From: an uncultured Aquimonas sp.
Lineage (GTDB): Bacteria; Pseudomonadota; Gammaproteobacteria; Xanthomonadales; Xanthomonadaceae
Length of the DNA stretch: 24,469 nucleotides
Direction of reading: 5' to 3'
Assembly: GCF_937888285.1 (NCBI RefSeq)
Contig: NZ_CALART010000014.1
Coordinates: forward strand, 1-24,469
The position numbers were made by a program, and so were the translations under genes. The number at the start of each line of letters is the position of its first letter. Position 1 is the first letter of the stretch. The notes beneath the pieces are model-generated. The model was not told the DNA's origin, ran no database searches, and saw only the letters and a list, made by a program, of their open reading frames with translations. This document shows positions 1 to 8,856 of this stretch, one piece after another.

Positions 1-36
1 AGGCGCGGATGCTGCTTCGACGCCTGACCACCTAAT

Positions 37-2196
37 TTGTCAACACCCTCTCAGACATCCCAACACCCGCCCGTCCTTGGCGGGGGACGTTCCCGCCATC
101 TGCTGTGGCTCGCGCTTGCAGCCGGGCTGGCTGGCTTGCCAGCCGCCGCCGAGCAAGCCGTAGACCTTCCCGACGGCTCGGACCGCGGCAAGGATGCCGA
201 TCGCACGATGCAGGCGGTTGAGGTCGTCGGCCGCATCTCAGAAGAGGTGTTTGCGGAGTCGACGTTCTCGGCGACCAAGACGGAGACCCACATCCTCGAT
301 GTTCCGCAGTCGATCAGCGTGGTCACCAAGGAGGTCATCCAGGACCAGGGCCTGGTACGGCTCAATGACGTCACCCCCTTCGTTGCCGGCGCCAACGAGT
401 TCTCGGTCTACGACGACATCACCCTCCGCGGCTTCCGCAGTTCCGACGCGCGCCGCGTCAATGGCCTGCGCACCTACAACAACTTCTGGTCGCAGCCCGT
501 AATCGCCCATCTGGAACGCGTCGAAGTGATCAAGGGGCCGGGTGCTGCCACCTTCGGCGACGCCAGCCCTGGCGGCGTCATCAACATGGTGACCAAGAAG
601 CCGCTGGACCGGGTGCGCCGCGAGCTGAGCGTCGGCCTTGGCAGCTTCGACTACCGCTACGCCGCCGCCGACCTGACCGGCCCTCTCAACGACGCGGGCA
701 CCCTTCTTTATCGGCTGAATGCAGCGATCGAGGACTCCGAGTCCTTCCGCGAGCGGGTCTACTTCGACAACCGCATTCTCGCCCCCTCCTTCACCCTGCT
801 GCCGCGCGAGGGCACGCGCCTCAACCTCGATGTGGTCTGGATCGATTCGGAGTCGGTGCTGGATCGGGGTCAGCCGGCGGTGCGCGGCGCCCAGGAACTC
901 GGCACCGTGCCGATCGGGGTCAGCCTGACCCAACCCGGCGACATTCTCGACAGCGACAGCCTGTCGACCACGCTCAGCGTCGAGCAGGACCTCGGACCCG
1001 ACTGGTCGCTGGTGGCGAGCCTGCAGGACTACCGCTACGACGAGCGTCTGGTCGAGCATCGCATTGATCGCTTTCTGTCCGACACCGAGATCAGCCTGCG
1101 CTACGGCGACCGCGACACCGAGGCCGAGGTACGCTCCGGCACCGTGTACCTGACCGGGATGTTCGAGACCGGCGCACTGATGCACCGCCTGGTGGCGGGC
1201 GTCGATCACGCCGACAGCGACACCTTCAGCCGCGACTTCTCGGCGCGCAACGTCGGCGTCTTCGACATCCTGAACCCGGCCTACATCGATCGCGACGTCA
1301 CCAGTTATCCGCTCGCCGAGAGCTCGTCCAGTCCCTACGGCGGCACGCTTGCAACCACCGGCTACTACCTGCAGGACCAGATTAGCGTCGGCAGCTGGGA
1401 AGTGCTGGCCGGCCTGCGCTACGACCGCTTCTCACCGGAGACGTTGGACGGCGGAGCACGCTTTGACAACGAAGGCGGCAACGAACTCTCGCCGCGGCTG
1501 GGCGTGGTCTACAACCTGGATGACAACCGCAGCGTTTACGCGTCCTGGATCACCGGCTTCGAGCCGCCGGACGTGGGCATCAACTCGCCGACCTACGGCG
1601 GGCCGTTCGACCCGTCGGAGAGCGTGCTGCACGAAGTCGGCTACAAGCAGCTCGCATTCGAGGGCAGGCTTCTGTTCACCGCCTCGATCTACGAACTGAC
1701 CAAGACGGACTCGATCGTCTACGCCAACAGTCCGGACAACCCGGATCTGTACGTGCAGCGCGGCGAGGAGCGTGCGCGCGGATTCGAACTGGAAGCCGCC
1801 GGGCAGATCGGCGATCGCTTCCAGCTGATAGCGAACTACGCCTTCAACGACGCCAAGATCACCGAAGACGCCGATCCCGCGATCGTCGGACAGGTCAAGG
1901 AAAACGCACCGCGGCACTCGGCCACCCTGTGGGGCCGCTACAGCCTCGGCCAGCGCTGGGGCCTGGGTGCCGGCGCGCAGCACGTCAGCGACCGCGAGAG
2001 CTTCGAGCGCACGCTGGTGCTGCCGGACTACACCGTGTTCGGCGCAGGCCTGTACTACAAGGCCGACAGCTGGCAGGCCAACCTGATGGTCAGAAACCTC
2101 ACCGATCGCGTGCACTGGACCGGCGGCTACAACTACGGCCGCGTATTCCCGGGCGATCCTCGCAGCGTGACGCTGACCGTCAACTACCGCTTCTGA
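37..2196 (+). CDS. TonB-dependent siderophore receptor
   Basis: This is an outer-membrane beta-barrel that would import a ferric siderophore using TonB energy. The N-terminus has a signal-peptide-like stretch (LLWLALAAGLAGLPAAA, residues about 23-38). A plug domain follows, containing DVPQSISVVTKEV and the typical RVEVIKGPGAATFG then GGVINMVTKKP (about residues 165-195). The rest reads as alternating barrel strands and ends in VNYRF, with the terminal aromatic residue usual for outer-membrane proteins. At 719 residues it has normal family length. No N-terminal STN signalling domain is visible, so it is probably a plain transporter. The start is TTG at 37. An in-frame stop at 25-27 limits any extension, and a later ATG at 208 would remove the signal peptide. 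No clear ribosome site precedes TTG, so the exact start is uncertain. The PepSY gene follows 26 nt later. Substrate cannot be read from sequence; only 36 bases lie upstream, so a Fur site cannot be judged. Confidence 0.93.
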   Translation: MSTPSQTSQHPPVLGGGRSRHLLWLALAAGLAGLPAAAEQAVDLPDGSDRGKDADRTMQAVEVVGRISEEVFAESTFSATKTETHILDVPQSISVVTKEVIQDQGLVRLNDVTPFVAGANEFSVYDDITLRGFRSSDARRVNGLRTYNNFWSQPVIAHLERVEVIKGPGAATFGDASPGGVINMVTKKPLDRVRRELSVGLGSFDYRYAAADLTGPLNDAGTLLYRLNAAIEDSESFRERVYFDNRILAPSFTLLPREGTRLNLDVVWIDSESVLDRGQPAVRGAQELGTVPIGVSLTQPGDILDSDSLSTTLSVEQDLGPDWSLVASLQDYRYDERLVEHRIDRFLSDTEISLRYGDRDTEAEVRSGTVYLTGMFETGALMHRLVAGVDHADSDTFSRDFSARNVGVFDILNPAYIDRDVTSYPLAESSSSPYGGTLATTGYYLQDQISVGSWEVLAGLRYDRFSPETLDGGARFDNEGGNELSPRLGVVYNLDDNRSVYASWITGFEPPDVGINSPTYGGPFDPSESVLHEVGYKQLAFEGRLLFTASIYELTKTDSIVYANSPDNPDLYVQRGEERARGFELEAAGQIGDRFQLIANYAFNDAKITEDADPAIVGQVKENAPRHSATLWGRYSLGQRWGLGAGAQHVSDRESFERTLVLPDYTVFGAGLYYKADSWQANLMVRNLTDRVHWTGGYNYGRVFPGDPRSVTLTVNYRF

Positions 2197-2222
2197 TCGC
2201 GCAGAGGCTAAGGCCGACCGTG

Positions 2223-3632
2223 ATGGGCACCCGCAGCTGGTTCCGCGTCCACAGCTTCACCGGCGTCATGACCGGCCTGCTGCTGTTCGTGGTCTGCTGG
2301 AGCGGCACTTTTGCCACCGTCTCCAACGAACTCGACTGGCTGGTGAATCCGGCGCTGCGGGTCACGCCCGACCAAGACACCGTCGGCTGGGATGCAATCG
2401 AAGCCGCAGCCAGGAATGCGGTGCCGGACGCGGAGCTCGGCGTGATTTCTGCGCCGCTGAACGCCCGCGCGGCCAGCGTGGTGCAGATGAACCAGCCCGA
2501 TGGTGGGGTCAAACTGGTGGCGGTGGACCCCTACACCGGAGTCGTCACCGGCGTGATCGAGGGGCGCTACACGATCCAGCGCTTCTTCCGCAGCTTCCAC
2601 ATGAACCTGTTCATCCCTTGGGCAGGCAAGTACATCGTGACCCTGTTGGCGGCGACCATGCTGCTGTCCATGGTCGCCTCCCTGTTCGTCTACAAACGCT
2701 GGTGGACGCGCTTCTTCCGCTTCCGCCCCGGTCGGGGTCGCGCGTTCTGGTCCGAGCTGCACAAGACCGGCGGCCTGTGGAGCCTGTGGTTTGTTCTGGT
2801 GCTGGGCGTTACCGGGGTGTGGTACCTGTTCGAAGCCCTGCGCGGAGACATCGGCGACGGCATGCTCAACTACGCCGGGCCGGACTCCAGCTACTCGGTC
2901 AACGTGGTGCCGCCCGCCGGTTCGGACCCCTCGTTGCCGCGACGCTCACTCGATGCCCTGATCGCGGACGCGAAAGCGCGCTGGCCGGATTTCGAACCGA
3001 CCCTGATCGGCCGTGACTGGTCCAGCGAAGAGGCGCTCTACATCGAGGGCCAGACCGTTTTCCCGCTGGTGCGCGGACGCGCCAACCAGTTGAACCTAGA
3101 TCCGCGCACCGGCGAGGTACTGCTGGCTCACCGCGCCGATGAGCTGCCGGCCTACTGGATCTGGTCCAACATGGCCGATCCGCTGCATTTCGGCGATTTC
3201 GCGGGCCTCGCCAGCAAATTGATCTGGTTCGTGTTCGGGCTGCTGCTGTCGGGCCTGATATTCACCGGCACTCTGCTGCATGCGCGCCGGCTGAACGCCC
3301 AGCCTGGCGTCGCCGCCCGCCACCGCTGGCCCGGGATGCTCCCGGCCCTCGTGGTCTCGCTGCTGGTGTGTGCGGCAACGGTCCCTTTCGGCCTGTACGA
3401 AGCGCGCGAGTACTACGGCCCCACGGTCGCGGGCGTCCGCCAGTGGCCGACGCTGCTGCCCGGCGCCCAGGCGGTCATCGCAGCCTGGGTGCTGTCGACC
3501 CTGGCGCTGCTCGCGGTGTGGGTGCGGCTGCTCTGGCGCAGCGGCAGCGCTGCTGACCCACTGCTGCCCGGCGCACGCATGGATTCCAGCGCGGAAGCAC
3601 GTGCCAGCATCGAACCGCGCGCGAGCCTGTGA
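2223..3632 (+). CDS. PepSY-associated transmembrane protein (PiuB/FoxB-like, iron-related)
   Basis: This 469-residue inner-membrane protein belongs to the PepSY-associated TM family, members of which sit beside siderophore receptors and, in the FoxB case, are linked to ferric-siderophore reduction. About six membrane segments are visible (near 13-33, 136-157, 184-206, 332-353, 371-392, 416-438). Two periplasmic PepSY-like regions lie between them: one includes VAVDPYTGVVTGVI (about 99-112) and one includes LNLDPRTGEVLLAH (about 290-303). Histidines in RVHSFTG (H10), RSFHMNLF (H126), SELHKTG (H180) and DPLHFGDF (H322) are at positions typical for heme or metal binding in this family. The ATG at 2223 lies 26 nt after the receptor stop with AAGG upstream, so the two are probably cotranscribed. 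The open frame continues far upstream inside the receptor gene, but that extension is only overlap. Reductase activity is inferred from the family. Confidence 0.88.
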   Translation: MGTRSWFRVHSFTGVMTGLLLFVVCWSGTFATVSNELDWLVNPALRVTPDQDTVGWDAIEAAARNAVPDAELGVISAPLNARAASVVQMNQPDGGVKLVAVDPYTGVVTGVIEGRYTIQRFFRSFHMNLFIPWAGKYIVTLLAATMLLSMVASLFVYKRWWTRFFRFRPGRGRAFWSELHKTGGLWSLWFVLVLGVTGVWYLFEALRGDIGDGMLNYAGPDSSYSVNVVPPAGSDPSLPRRSLDALIADAKARWPDFEPTLIGRDWSSEEALYIEGQTVFPLVRGRANQLNLDPRTGEVLLAHRADELPAYWIWSNMADPLHFGDFAGLASKLIWFVFGLLLSGLIFTGTLLHARRLNAQPGVAARHRWPGMLPALVVSLLVCAATVPFGLYEAREYYGPTVAGVRQWPTLLPGAQAVIAAWVLSTLALLAVWVRLLWRSGSAADPLLPGARMDSSAEARASIEPRASL

Positions 3633-3698
3633 TCCACGCGTGCCATCCCGCTTTGGCATGATGCGCGGCGTGTTGTCCCGCCGCCTACAGGAGCCACC

Positions 3699-4568
3699 GT
3701 GACCCGCATCGCGCTCGCCTCGACCCTGCCCGCCCTCGATCTCGACGAGGATCTGCCGCCCTTGCGCGAGGCCCTGGACCGCGCCGGCATCGGCCACGAG
3801 ACTCTGGTCTGGGACGACGTCACGGTGTCGTGGGCGCGCTTCGATGCGGTGCTGATCCGCTCGACCTGGGACTACACCCAGCGCCTGCCGGAGTTCCTTG
3901 CCTGGTGCGCCAAGGTCAGTGCGCAGACGCGGCTGATCAATCCGCTGGAAATCGTGCGCTGGAACACCGACAAGCGTTATCTCGGCGAGCTCGCGAAGAA
4001 GGGCCTGCCGGTCATCGAAAGCTTCTACATCGCGCCGGGCGAACGCGCAGACGGCTTTCCGGCCTGGCCGGAGTTCGTGGTCAAGCCGACCGTGGGTGCG
4101 GGCTCGCGCGACACCCAGCGCTATGTCGAATCCGAGCGCGGCCCCGCCGCGCAGCACGTCGAGCGCCTGCTGAATGCCGGGCGCCATGTGCTGGTGCAGC
4201 CCTATCTGGCCCAGGTCGACAGCGCCGGCGAAACCGCCCTGCTGTTCTTCGGCGGCAAGTTCTCGCACGCCATCCGCAAGGGCCCGCTGCTGAAGCGCGG
4301 CGAGGGCCCGACCCGCGCCCTGTTCGCCGCCGAGCACATCACCGCCCGCGAGCCCTCGGCGCAGGAGATGGCGACCGCTCGCCAGGTGCTGGCGGCGCTG
4401 CCGGTGCAGGGCCTGGCCTACGCCCGCGTCGACCTGCTGCCCTCGGCCAAGGGCCCGCAGCTGCTGGAGCTCGAACTCACCGAGCCCTCGCTGTTCTTCC
4501 ACACCTCGGCCGATGCTGCGGACCGCTTCGTCGCCGCGCTCCGCGAGAAGCTGCGCGAGCGCGGCTGA
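3699..4568 (+). CDS. ATP-grasp domain ligase (DcsG/RimK-like, substrate unknown)
   Basis: This 289-residue protein has the ATP-grasp fold, whose members join a carboxylate to a nucleophile through an acyl-phosphate. Visible landmarks are RSTWDYT (54-60), the nucleotide-binding lysine in VVKPTVGAGS (127-136), VLVQPYL (164-170), the GET turn (177-179), ARVDLL (242-247) and the metal-binding segment LELELTEPSLFF (256-267). The pattern resembles stand-alone ligases of the DcsG (cycloserine cyclo-ligase) and glutathione synthase/RimK type, but no cycloserine or peptide partner genes are next to it. The start is GTG at 3699, supported by AGGAG at 3689-3693. It stands alone: 66 nt after the PepSY gene and followed by a repeat-bearing gap. 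The substrate is unknown; amino-acid or peptide ligation is the general expectation for the family. Confidence 0.82.
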   Translation: MTRIALASTLPALDLDEDLPPLREALDRAGIGHETLVWDDVTVSWARFDAVLIRSTWDYTQRLPEFLAWCAKVSAQTRLINPLEIVRWNTDKRYLGELAKKGLPVIESFYIAPGERADGFPAWPEFVVKPTVGAGSRDTQRYVESERGPAAQHVERLLNAGRHVLVQPYLAQVDSAGETALLFFGGKFSHAIRKGPLLKRGEGPTRALFAAEHITAREPSAQEMATARQVLAALPVQGLAYARVDLLPSAKGPQLLELELTEPSLFFHTSADAADRFVAALREKLRERG

Positions 4569-4661
4569 GCCCGGCTCGGCGTCAGGCCGGGACGAGCCAG
4601 GGGCTCAGGGTCGTCCGGGGCAGGCTTGGCGCTTTTGGCGGGACAAGGCGAGCGTGGGGCT

Positions 4662-4726
4662 TATGGTGGGCCAGGGCCCACCCTATGCAGCTCCGCGGTC
4701 CATAGGGTGGGCCCTGGCCCACCATA
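4662..4726. repeat. REP-like inverted repeat with 26-bp perfect arms
   Basis: The arms at 4662-4687 and 4701-4726 are perfect reverse complements around a 13-base loop. Each arm contains GGTGGGCCAGGGCCCACC or its complement, which can itself fold into a 7-bp hairpin, so the element can form either one long hairpin or two small ones. Single arms with 23 of 25 matching bases recur at 24317-24341 and 24414-24438, showing a dispersed family. Its location just after the ATP-grasp gene would allow it to act as a transcript end or mRNA stabiliser, though it has no T-tract. Confidence 0.85.
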
Positions 4727-4856
4727 GCCTCGACCCTCGCCGTCTGCGCCTTCGCCGCGCGAAGGGCAATCGCCCGCTACACGCCCGCCGCACGCCCACA
4801 CCGCCATAGTCCAGTTCCGCGACTGGTATCGAGTAGGTATTCGAAACCCGCGCGGT

Positions 4857-4862
4857 TAGAAT
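4857..4862 (+). promoter_or_regulatory. possible sigma-70 -10 box for etfBA
   Basis: TAGAAT matches the TATAAT consensus at five of six positions, 64 bases before the etfB ATG. The expected -35 position (about 4834-4839) matches poorly, so this is a weak call based on one hexamer in otherwise GC-rich DNA. Confidence 0.35.
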
Positions 4863-4926
4863 CGCGGAGTTTCGGCCGGCGCTCGCGCGGCCGCCCCTTC
4901 CACCCCCGTATAGGAACTGCAGTCCG

Positions 4927-5673
4927 ATGAAGATCCTGGTCGGCTACAAGCGCGTCGTCGATTACAACGTGCGCATCCAGGTGAAGCCCGATGGCACCGG
5001 TGTGGTCACCGATGGCGTCAAGCTCTCGCCCAACCCCTTCGACGAGATCGCGCTGGAAGAAGCCCTGCGCCTGCGCGAGAAAGGCGTGGCCACGGAGGTG
5101 GTGGTCTCCACGATCGCCCCGGCCGACGCCCAGGCGCATCTGCGCAACGGCCTGGCCATGGGTGCCAACCGCGCCCTGCATGTGGTCAGCGACCAGCCGG
5201 TGTCGCCGCTGGAAGCCGCCAAGGTGTTCCTCAAGCTGATCGAGAAGGAGCAGCCGGACATCGTGCTGCTCGGCAAGCAGGCGATCGACGACGACGCCAA
5301 CCAGACCGGCCAGATGCTGGCCACGCTGTGGGCGCGCCCGCAGGCCACCTTCGCCAGCGCGGTCGAAGTCGCCGACGGCGCCGCCACCGTCACCCGCGAA
5401 GTCGACGCCGGGCTGGAGGTGCTGAAGGTGCAGCTGCCGGCGGTGATCACCGTCGACCTGCGCCTGAACGAGCCGCGCTTCATCAAGCTGCCCGACATCA
5501 TGAAGGCGAAAAGCAAGCCGCTGGAAACCCTGCAGATCGCCGACCTCGGCGTCGGCCTGGGCGGTGGCCTGAAGACGCTGAGCTACGCGCCGCCGGCCAA
5601 GCGCTCTAAGGGCGTGATGGTGAAGGACGTCGCCGAACTGGTTTCGGCGCTCAAGGCCAAGGGCCTGGCGTAA
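4927..5673 (+). CDS. etfB: electron transfer flavoprotein beta subunit
   Basis: EtfB pairs with EtfA to carry electrons from acyl-CoA and other dehydrogenases to the ETF:quinone oxidoreductase in the membrane. The 248-residue protein has normal length. It begins MKILVGYKRVVDYNVRIQVKPDG, followed by SPNPFDEIALEEALRLRE, both typical of the beta subunit. The family signature region appears as DIMKAKSKPLETL (about 190-202), and GKQAIDDDANQTGQM (about 117-131) lies in the nucleotide-binding part. The ATG at 4927 has AGGA at 4912-4915 upstream. etfA follows after 24 nt, and a terminator closes the pair, so this is a two-gene operon. The ETF-quinone reductase gene is not in this window. Confidence 0.97.
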   Translation: MKILVGYKRVVDYNVRIQVKPDGTGVVTDGVKLSPNPFDEIALEEALRLREKGVATEVVVSTIAPADAQAHLRNGLAMGANRALHVVSDQPVSPLEAAKVFLKLIEKEQPDIVLLGKQAIDDDANQTGQMLATLWARPQATFASAVEVADGAATVTREVDAGLEVLKVQLPAVITVDLRLNEPRFIKLPDIMKAKSKPLETLQIADLGVGLGGGLKTLSYAPPAKRSKGVMVKDVAELVSALKAKGLA

Positions 5674-5697
5674 GCCGGCCGCACGGGAGAGATTCGA

Positions 5698-6636
<939 letters not shown>

Positions 6637-6665
6637 GCCTCGCGCCACCTTCCTTGGTCCTTGTG

Positions 6666-6690
6666 AACGGCGGCCTTTCTGGCCGCCGTT
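6666..6690 (+). terminator. rho-independent-type terminator after etfBA
   Basis: AACGGCGGCC, loop TTTCT, then GGCCGCCGTT form a perfect 10-bp stem 29 nt after the etfA stop. The following tract (CGCGTTTGTC) has only a short T run, so termination may be imperfect. The GGCGGCC core is shared with the hairpin at 8788-8814. Confidence 0.75.
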
Positions 6691-6798
6691 CGCGTTTGTC
6701 GATATCGCTCGCGGCGCGAGCGCTGGGGTTGGCGCGGTCGCGTCTGGCACACTCCCCGACCCGGCCGCGCGATGCGGTGCTTTCGACGAAGACTCTCC

Positions 6799-7575
6799 AT
6801 GCTGCTGCGCGCGTCCCAACTGTTCCTGCTGTTTGCCCTGGGCCTAGCCGCCACCCTCGTCCGCGCCCAGACCGAAGAGGCGCTGGCGGTAAACGCCATC
6901 CTCGACCTCGCCGCTGACGGCAGCGTCGAAAAGGTCGAGATCCACGACGCCGGCCTGCTGTTGCCCTATGTGCGCGAGGGCGTTGCCAACAGCGTGCAGC
7001 GCATGCGCTTCGAGCCGGTGGTGATCGACGGCCAGCCGCGACGCGTGCGCACCTCGGCCCTGTTCCGCATCGGCTTCGAAGGCTCGGGCGAGGCCCGCAA
7101 GCTGCTGGTCACCACGGTGATGCTGGGCCAGCCGATCGCCACGGTTGCGCCCTTCCTGCCCTTCCCAGAGGCACCGATGCAGCGCGGCCACGGCGCCCTG
7201 CTCTGGCTGCGGGTCGAAGTGGATGCGCAGGGCAAGGTGCTCGGTTCGGAGCCATTGGCGGTGGTCCTGAGCGCCCTGCCGCGTGCCAGCGGCGATGACC
7301 GTGAGCGCGAGGCTTCGATCCAGGACTATCTGCAGCGGGCGCAGGACAGCGTGCGCGGCTGGACCGTCCTGATGGCCGAGGCCGACGCGGAGGGCCGCCA
7401 GTACGCCGTGGTCACCTTCGACTACGCGATGCAGGAGGAAGGTGGCGCGGCCCGCGAGTTCCCGGCCAAGACCTTCCCGGCGCTTGAGCGCAGCGGCATC
7501 CGCATCGAGGCCCTGCGCGAGCGGACCCGCGCACTGCCGCCGGGCACCCTGATGCAGGTGTCGATGCTGCGCTGA
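6799..7575 (+). CDS. exported protein with TonB C-terminal-like domains (copy 1)
   Basis: This 258-residue protein starts with a clear signal peptide (MLLRASQLFLLFALGLAATLVRA). The mature part contains a TonB_C-like pattern: a strand (VNAILDLAADGSVEKVEIHD), a helix (VREGVANSVQRMRFEPVVI) and a strand (RRVRTSALFRIGFEG). The FEP and small-G-x-P/R features resemble TonB C-termini. A second, weaker copy lies in ALLWLRVEVDAQGKVLG through SVRGWTVLMAEAD to YAVVTFDYAM. No transmembrane anchor, proline-rich linker or ExbBD partner is visible, so it is not a classical TonB; it is probably a periplasmic protein of unknown role. The downstream gene is a paralogue in the same order of elements. I chose ATG 6799 because it begins the signal peptide directly; an in-frame ATG at 6772 would add nine residues (MRCFRRRLS) and is a real alternative. 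Confidence 0.75.
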   Translation: MLLRASQLFLLFALGLAATLVRAQTEEALAVNAILDLAADGSVEKVEIHDAGLLLPYVREGVANSVQRMRFEPVVIDGQPRRVRTSALFRIGFEGSGEARKLLVTTVMLGQPIATVAPFLPFPEAPMQRGHGALLWLRVEVDAQGKVLGSEPLAVVLSALPRASGDDREREASIQDYLQRAQDSVRGWTVLMAEADAEGRQYAVVTFDYAMQEEGGAAREFPAKTFPALERSGIRIEALRERTRALPPGTLMQVSMLR

Positions 7576-7634
7576 ACCCTCGCACGGCTTCGGCGGCTTG
7601 CGCGGCCAGGGTGCGGCTGGGTGTGCGCCATCAC

Positions 7635-7652
7635 CCTGTCAGATCTGACAGG
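7635..7652. promoter_or_regulatory. 18-bp perfect palindrome, possible operator
   Basis: CCTGTCAGATCTGACAGG is a perfect 18-bp palindrome with no loop, lying in the 272-bp gap between the two TonB_C-like genes, 195 nt before the second ATG. A gapless palindrome of this length is typical of a site for a dimeric regulator rather than a terminator. No regulator gene is adjacent, and the regulator family is not identified. Confidence 0.5.
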
Positions 7653-7847
7653 TTCAAGCGGCCGCCTCGCTGTTGGAAGCTTGCCGGGCTGTGCGCAGCG
7701 CCAGCCGCGCCATCTCCACGGCCAACGTCACGCCCCTGGCACGACGACGTCCTCGAAGCGCCCTGCTGGCTGAACCGGCCAGCGGGGCGCTCGCCGGGGT
7801 CGATCCCCTTCCCTTCCGCGACTGAACGTTCTGAAGAGACTGCGACC

Positions 7848-8699
7848 ATGAAACCACTTGCCCTCCTACTTGCCGCCGCCCTGGCTTCACCGCTGCTGAC
7901 CGCTCCGCCCGCCCATGCGGAGGCTGCAGCCGTGACGGGACAGGCCGAGATCATCGAATCCATCCACCTCGCCGGCATCATCGAGGTCGACGCCAGCGGC
8001 CGCGTGGAACAGGTCACCCTGCGGCGCAACCAGCTCCTGCCGAAGATCGAGCAGAACGTGCTGGACGTGATGCGCGGCTGGACCTTCGAGCCCCATCTGG
8101 TGGACGGCACGGCGCGCCGGATCCGCACCTCGGTGTTCGTGCGGGTCGACCACCTCAAGTCGGAAGCCGGCTACCAGCTGGTGCTGGGCAAGGTCGAATT
8201 CGGCCATCCCCTGGCCCAGCAGCTCACCCCACCACGCTACCCGGCCGGCTCGCTCAGGAACCGGATCGCCGCGGAAGTGCTGCTGCGAGTGACGCTGGAC
8301 GACAGCGGTGGCGTCGCTCTGGTCGAGCCGGTCACCGCGCGCGTCCTCAACCAAGAGGTCCTCAACGAAAAGCGCCACCGTCGCCTGGTCGAGCCCTTCG
8401 CGCGCGCCTCGGTCGAGGCGGTGCAGAGCTGGCGCTTCGACTTCGTCGGCCCGCGCGCGGACGGAGAACCGCACCGGATGCTGGTGCCCATGACCTTCAC
8501 CATCGACGGCATGTACGCCGGCACCGGCGGGCGGCGCCCGCAGAGCCAGCCGGTGCTGTTCGAACTGTCCACGCCCCTGGGGCAGTCCCTCGATGCGCTG
8601 GCGCGGGAAGTCGAAGGCCACAGCGGCGGCGTATCGATCTCGCCCGAGCCCTCGCCGCTGAAGCTGCGCACCCAGGTTCAAGCCGACGTGACCCTGTGA
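7848..8699 (+). CDS. exported protein with TonB C-terminal-like domains (copy 2)
   Basis: This 283-residue protein opens with a signal peptide (MKPLALLLAAALASPLLTAPPAHA). It aligns by eye with the upstream protein: IIEVDASGRVEQVTLRRNQLLP, NVLDVMRGWTFEPHLVDG and RRIRTSVFVRV correspond to the copy-1 blocks, and VLGKVEFGHPLAQ matches VTTVMLGQPIAT. A second TonB_C-like unit follows, with AAEVLLRVTLDDSGGVALVEP and SVEAVQSWRFDFVG. No membrane helix or proline spacer is present. The ATG at 7848 is chosen because the signal peptide begins there, with GAAGAGA upstream; the reading frame is open further upstream but shows no protein-like features. A strong hairpin lies 88 nt downstream. Function is unknown. 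A periplasmic scaffold or partner of an envelope transporter would be a guess. Confidence 0.78.
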   Translation: MKPLALLLAAALASPLLTAPPAHAEAAAVTGQAEIIESIHLAGIIEVDASGRVEQVTLRRNQLLPKIEQNVLDVMRGWTFEPHLVDGTARRIRTSVFVRVDHLKSEAGYQLVLGKVEFGHPLAQQLTPPRYPAGSLRNRIAAEVLLRVTLDDSGGVALVEPVTARVLNQEVLNEKRHRRLVEPFARASVEAVQSWRFDFVGPRADGEPHRMLVPMTFTIDGMYAGTGGRRPQSQPVLFELSTPLGQSLDALAREVEGHSGGVSISPEPSPLKLRTQVQADVTL

Positions 8700-8787
8700 G
8701 ATACGCCCGATAGAGCATCGCGCTGGCGTCCGGGAGACCGTAAGGGGCGCGCACGCCGAGCGCGCTCAGCGCTGAATCCGGAAGCAC

Positions 8788-8814
8788 AGAAGGGCGGCCA
8801 CAGGCCGCCCTTCT
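8788..8814. terminator. bidirectional terminator between convergent genes
   Basis: AGAAGGGCGGCC, loop ACA, GGCCGCCCTTCT form a perfect 12-bp stem. It lies 88 nt after the plus-strand TonB_C-like gene and 42 nt after the stop of the minus-strand phosphatase. The AGAAGG/CCTTCT ends give short A/T-rich flanks on both sides, so it can serve both genes. Confidence 0.78.
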
Positions 8815-8856
8815 ATATGCCAGGCATCGTCTGCGCCGCCCCGTGCAGCCTGCGCC

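Larger units (their letters stand above)
4569..4926. other. 358-bp gene-free stretch between ATP-grasp gene and etfB
   Basis: No convincing gene is seen here. The stretch holds a long perfect inverted repeat (4662-4726), a possible -10 box (4857-4862) and the etfB ribosome site AGGA at 4912-4915. Short open frames crossing it have no ribosome site or family features. Confidence 0.7.

Noticed and set aside
238..1209. 323-codon minus-strand frame within the TonB receptor
   Set aside because: Antisense shadow in GC-rich sequence; the receptor on the plus strand explains the region.
1929..2222. 98-codon N-terminal extension of the PepSY gene into the receptor
   Set aside because: It overlaps the receptor coding sequence and would bury the first membrane helix; ATG 2223 fits the family start.
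3651..3668. TTTGGCATGATGCGCGGC as a sigma-54 promoter
   Set aside because: The GG element is present but GC is not at the required spacing for the -12 box.
7611..7847. 79-codon N-terminal extension of the second TonB_C-like protein
   Set aside because: The signal peptide begins at ATG 7848, and the extension crosses the palindrome and lacks protein-like features.
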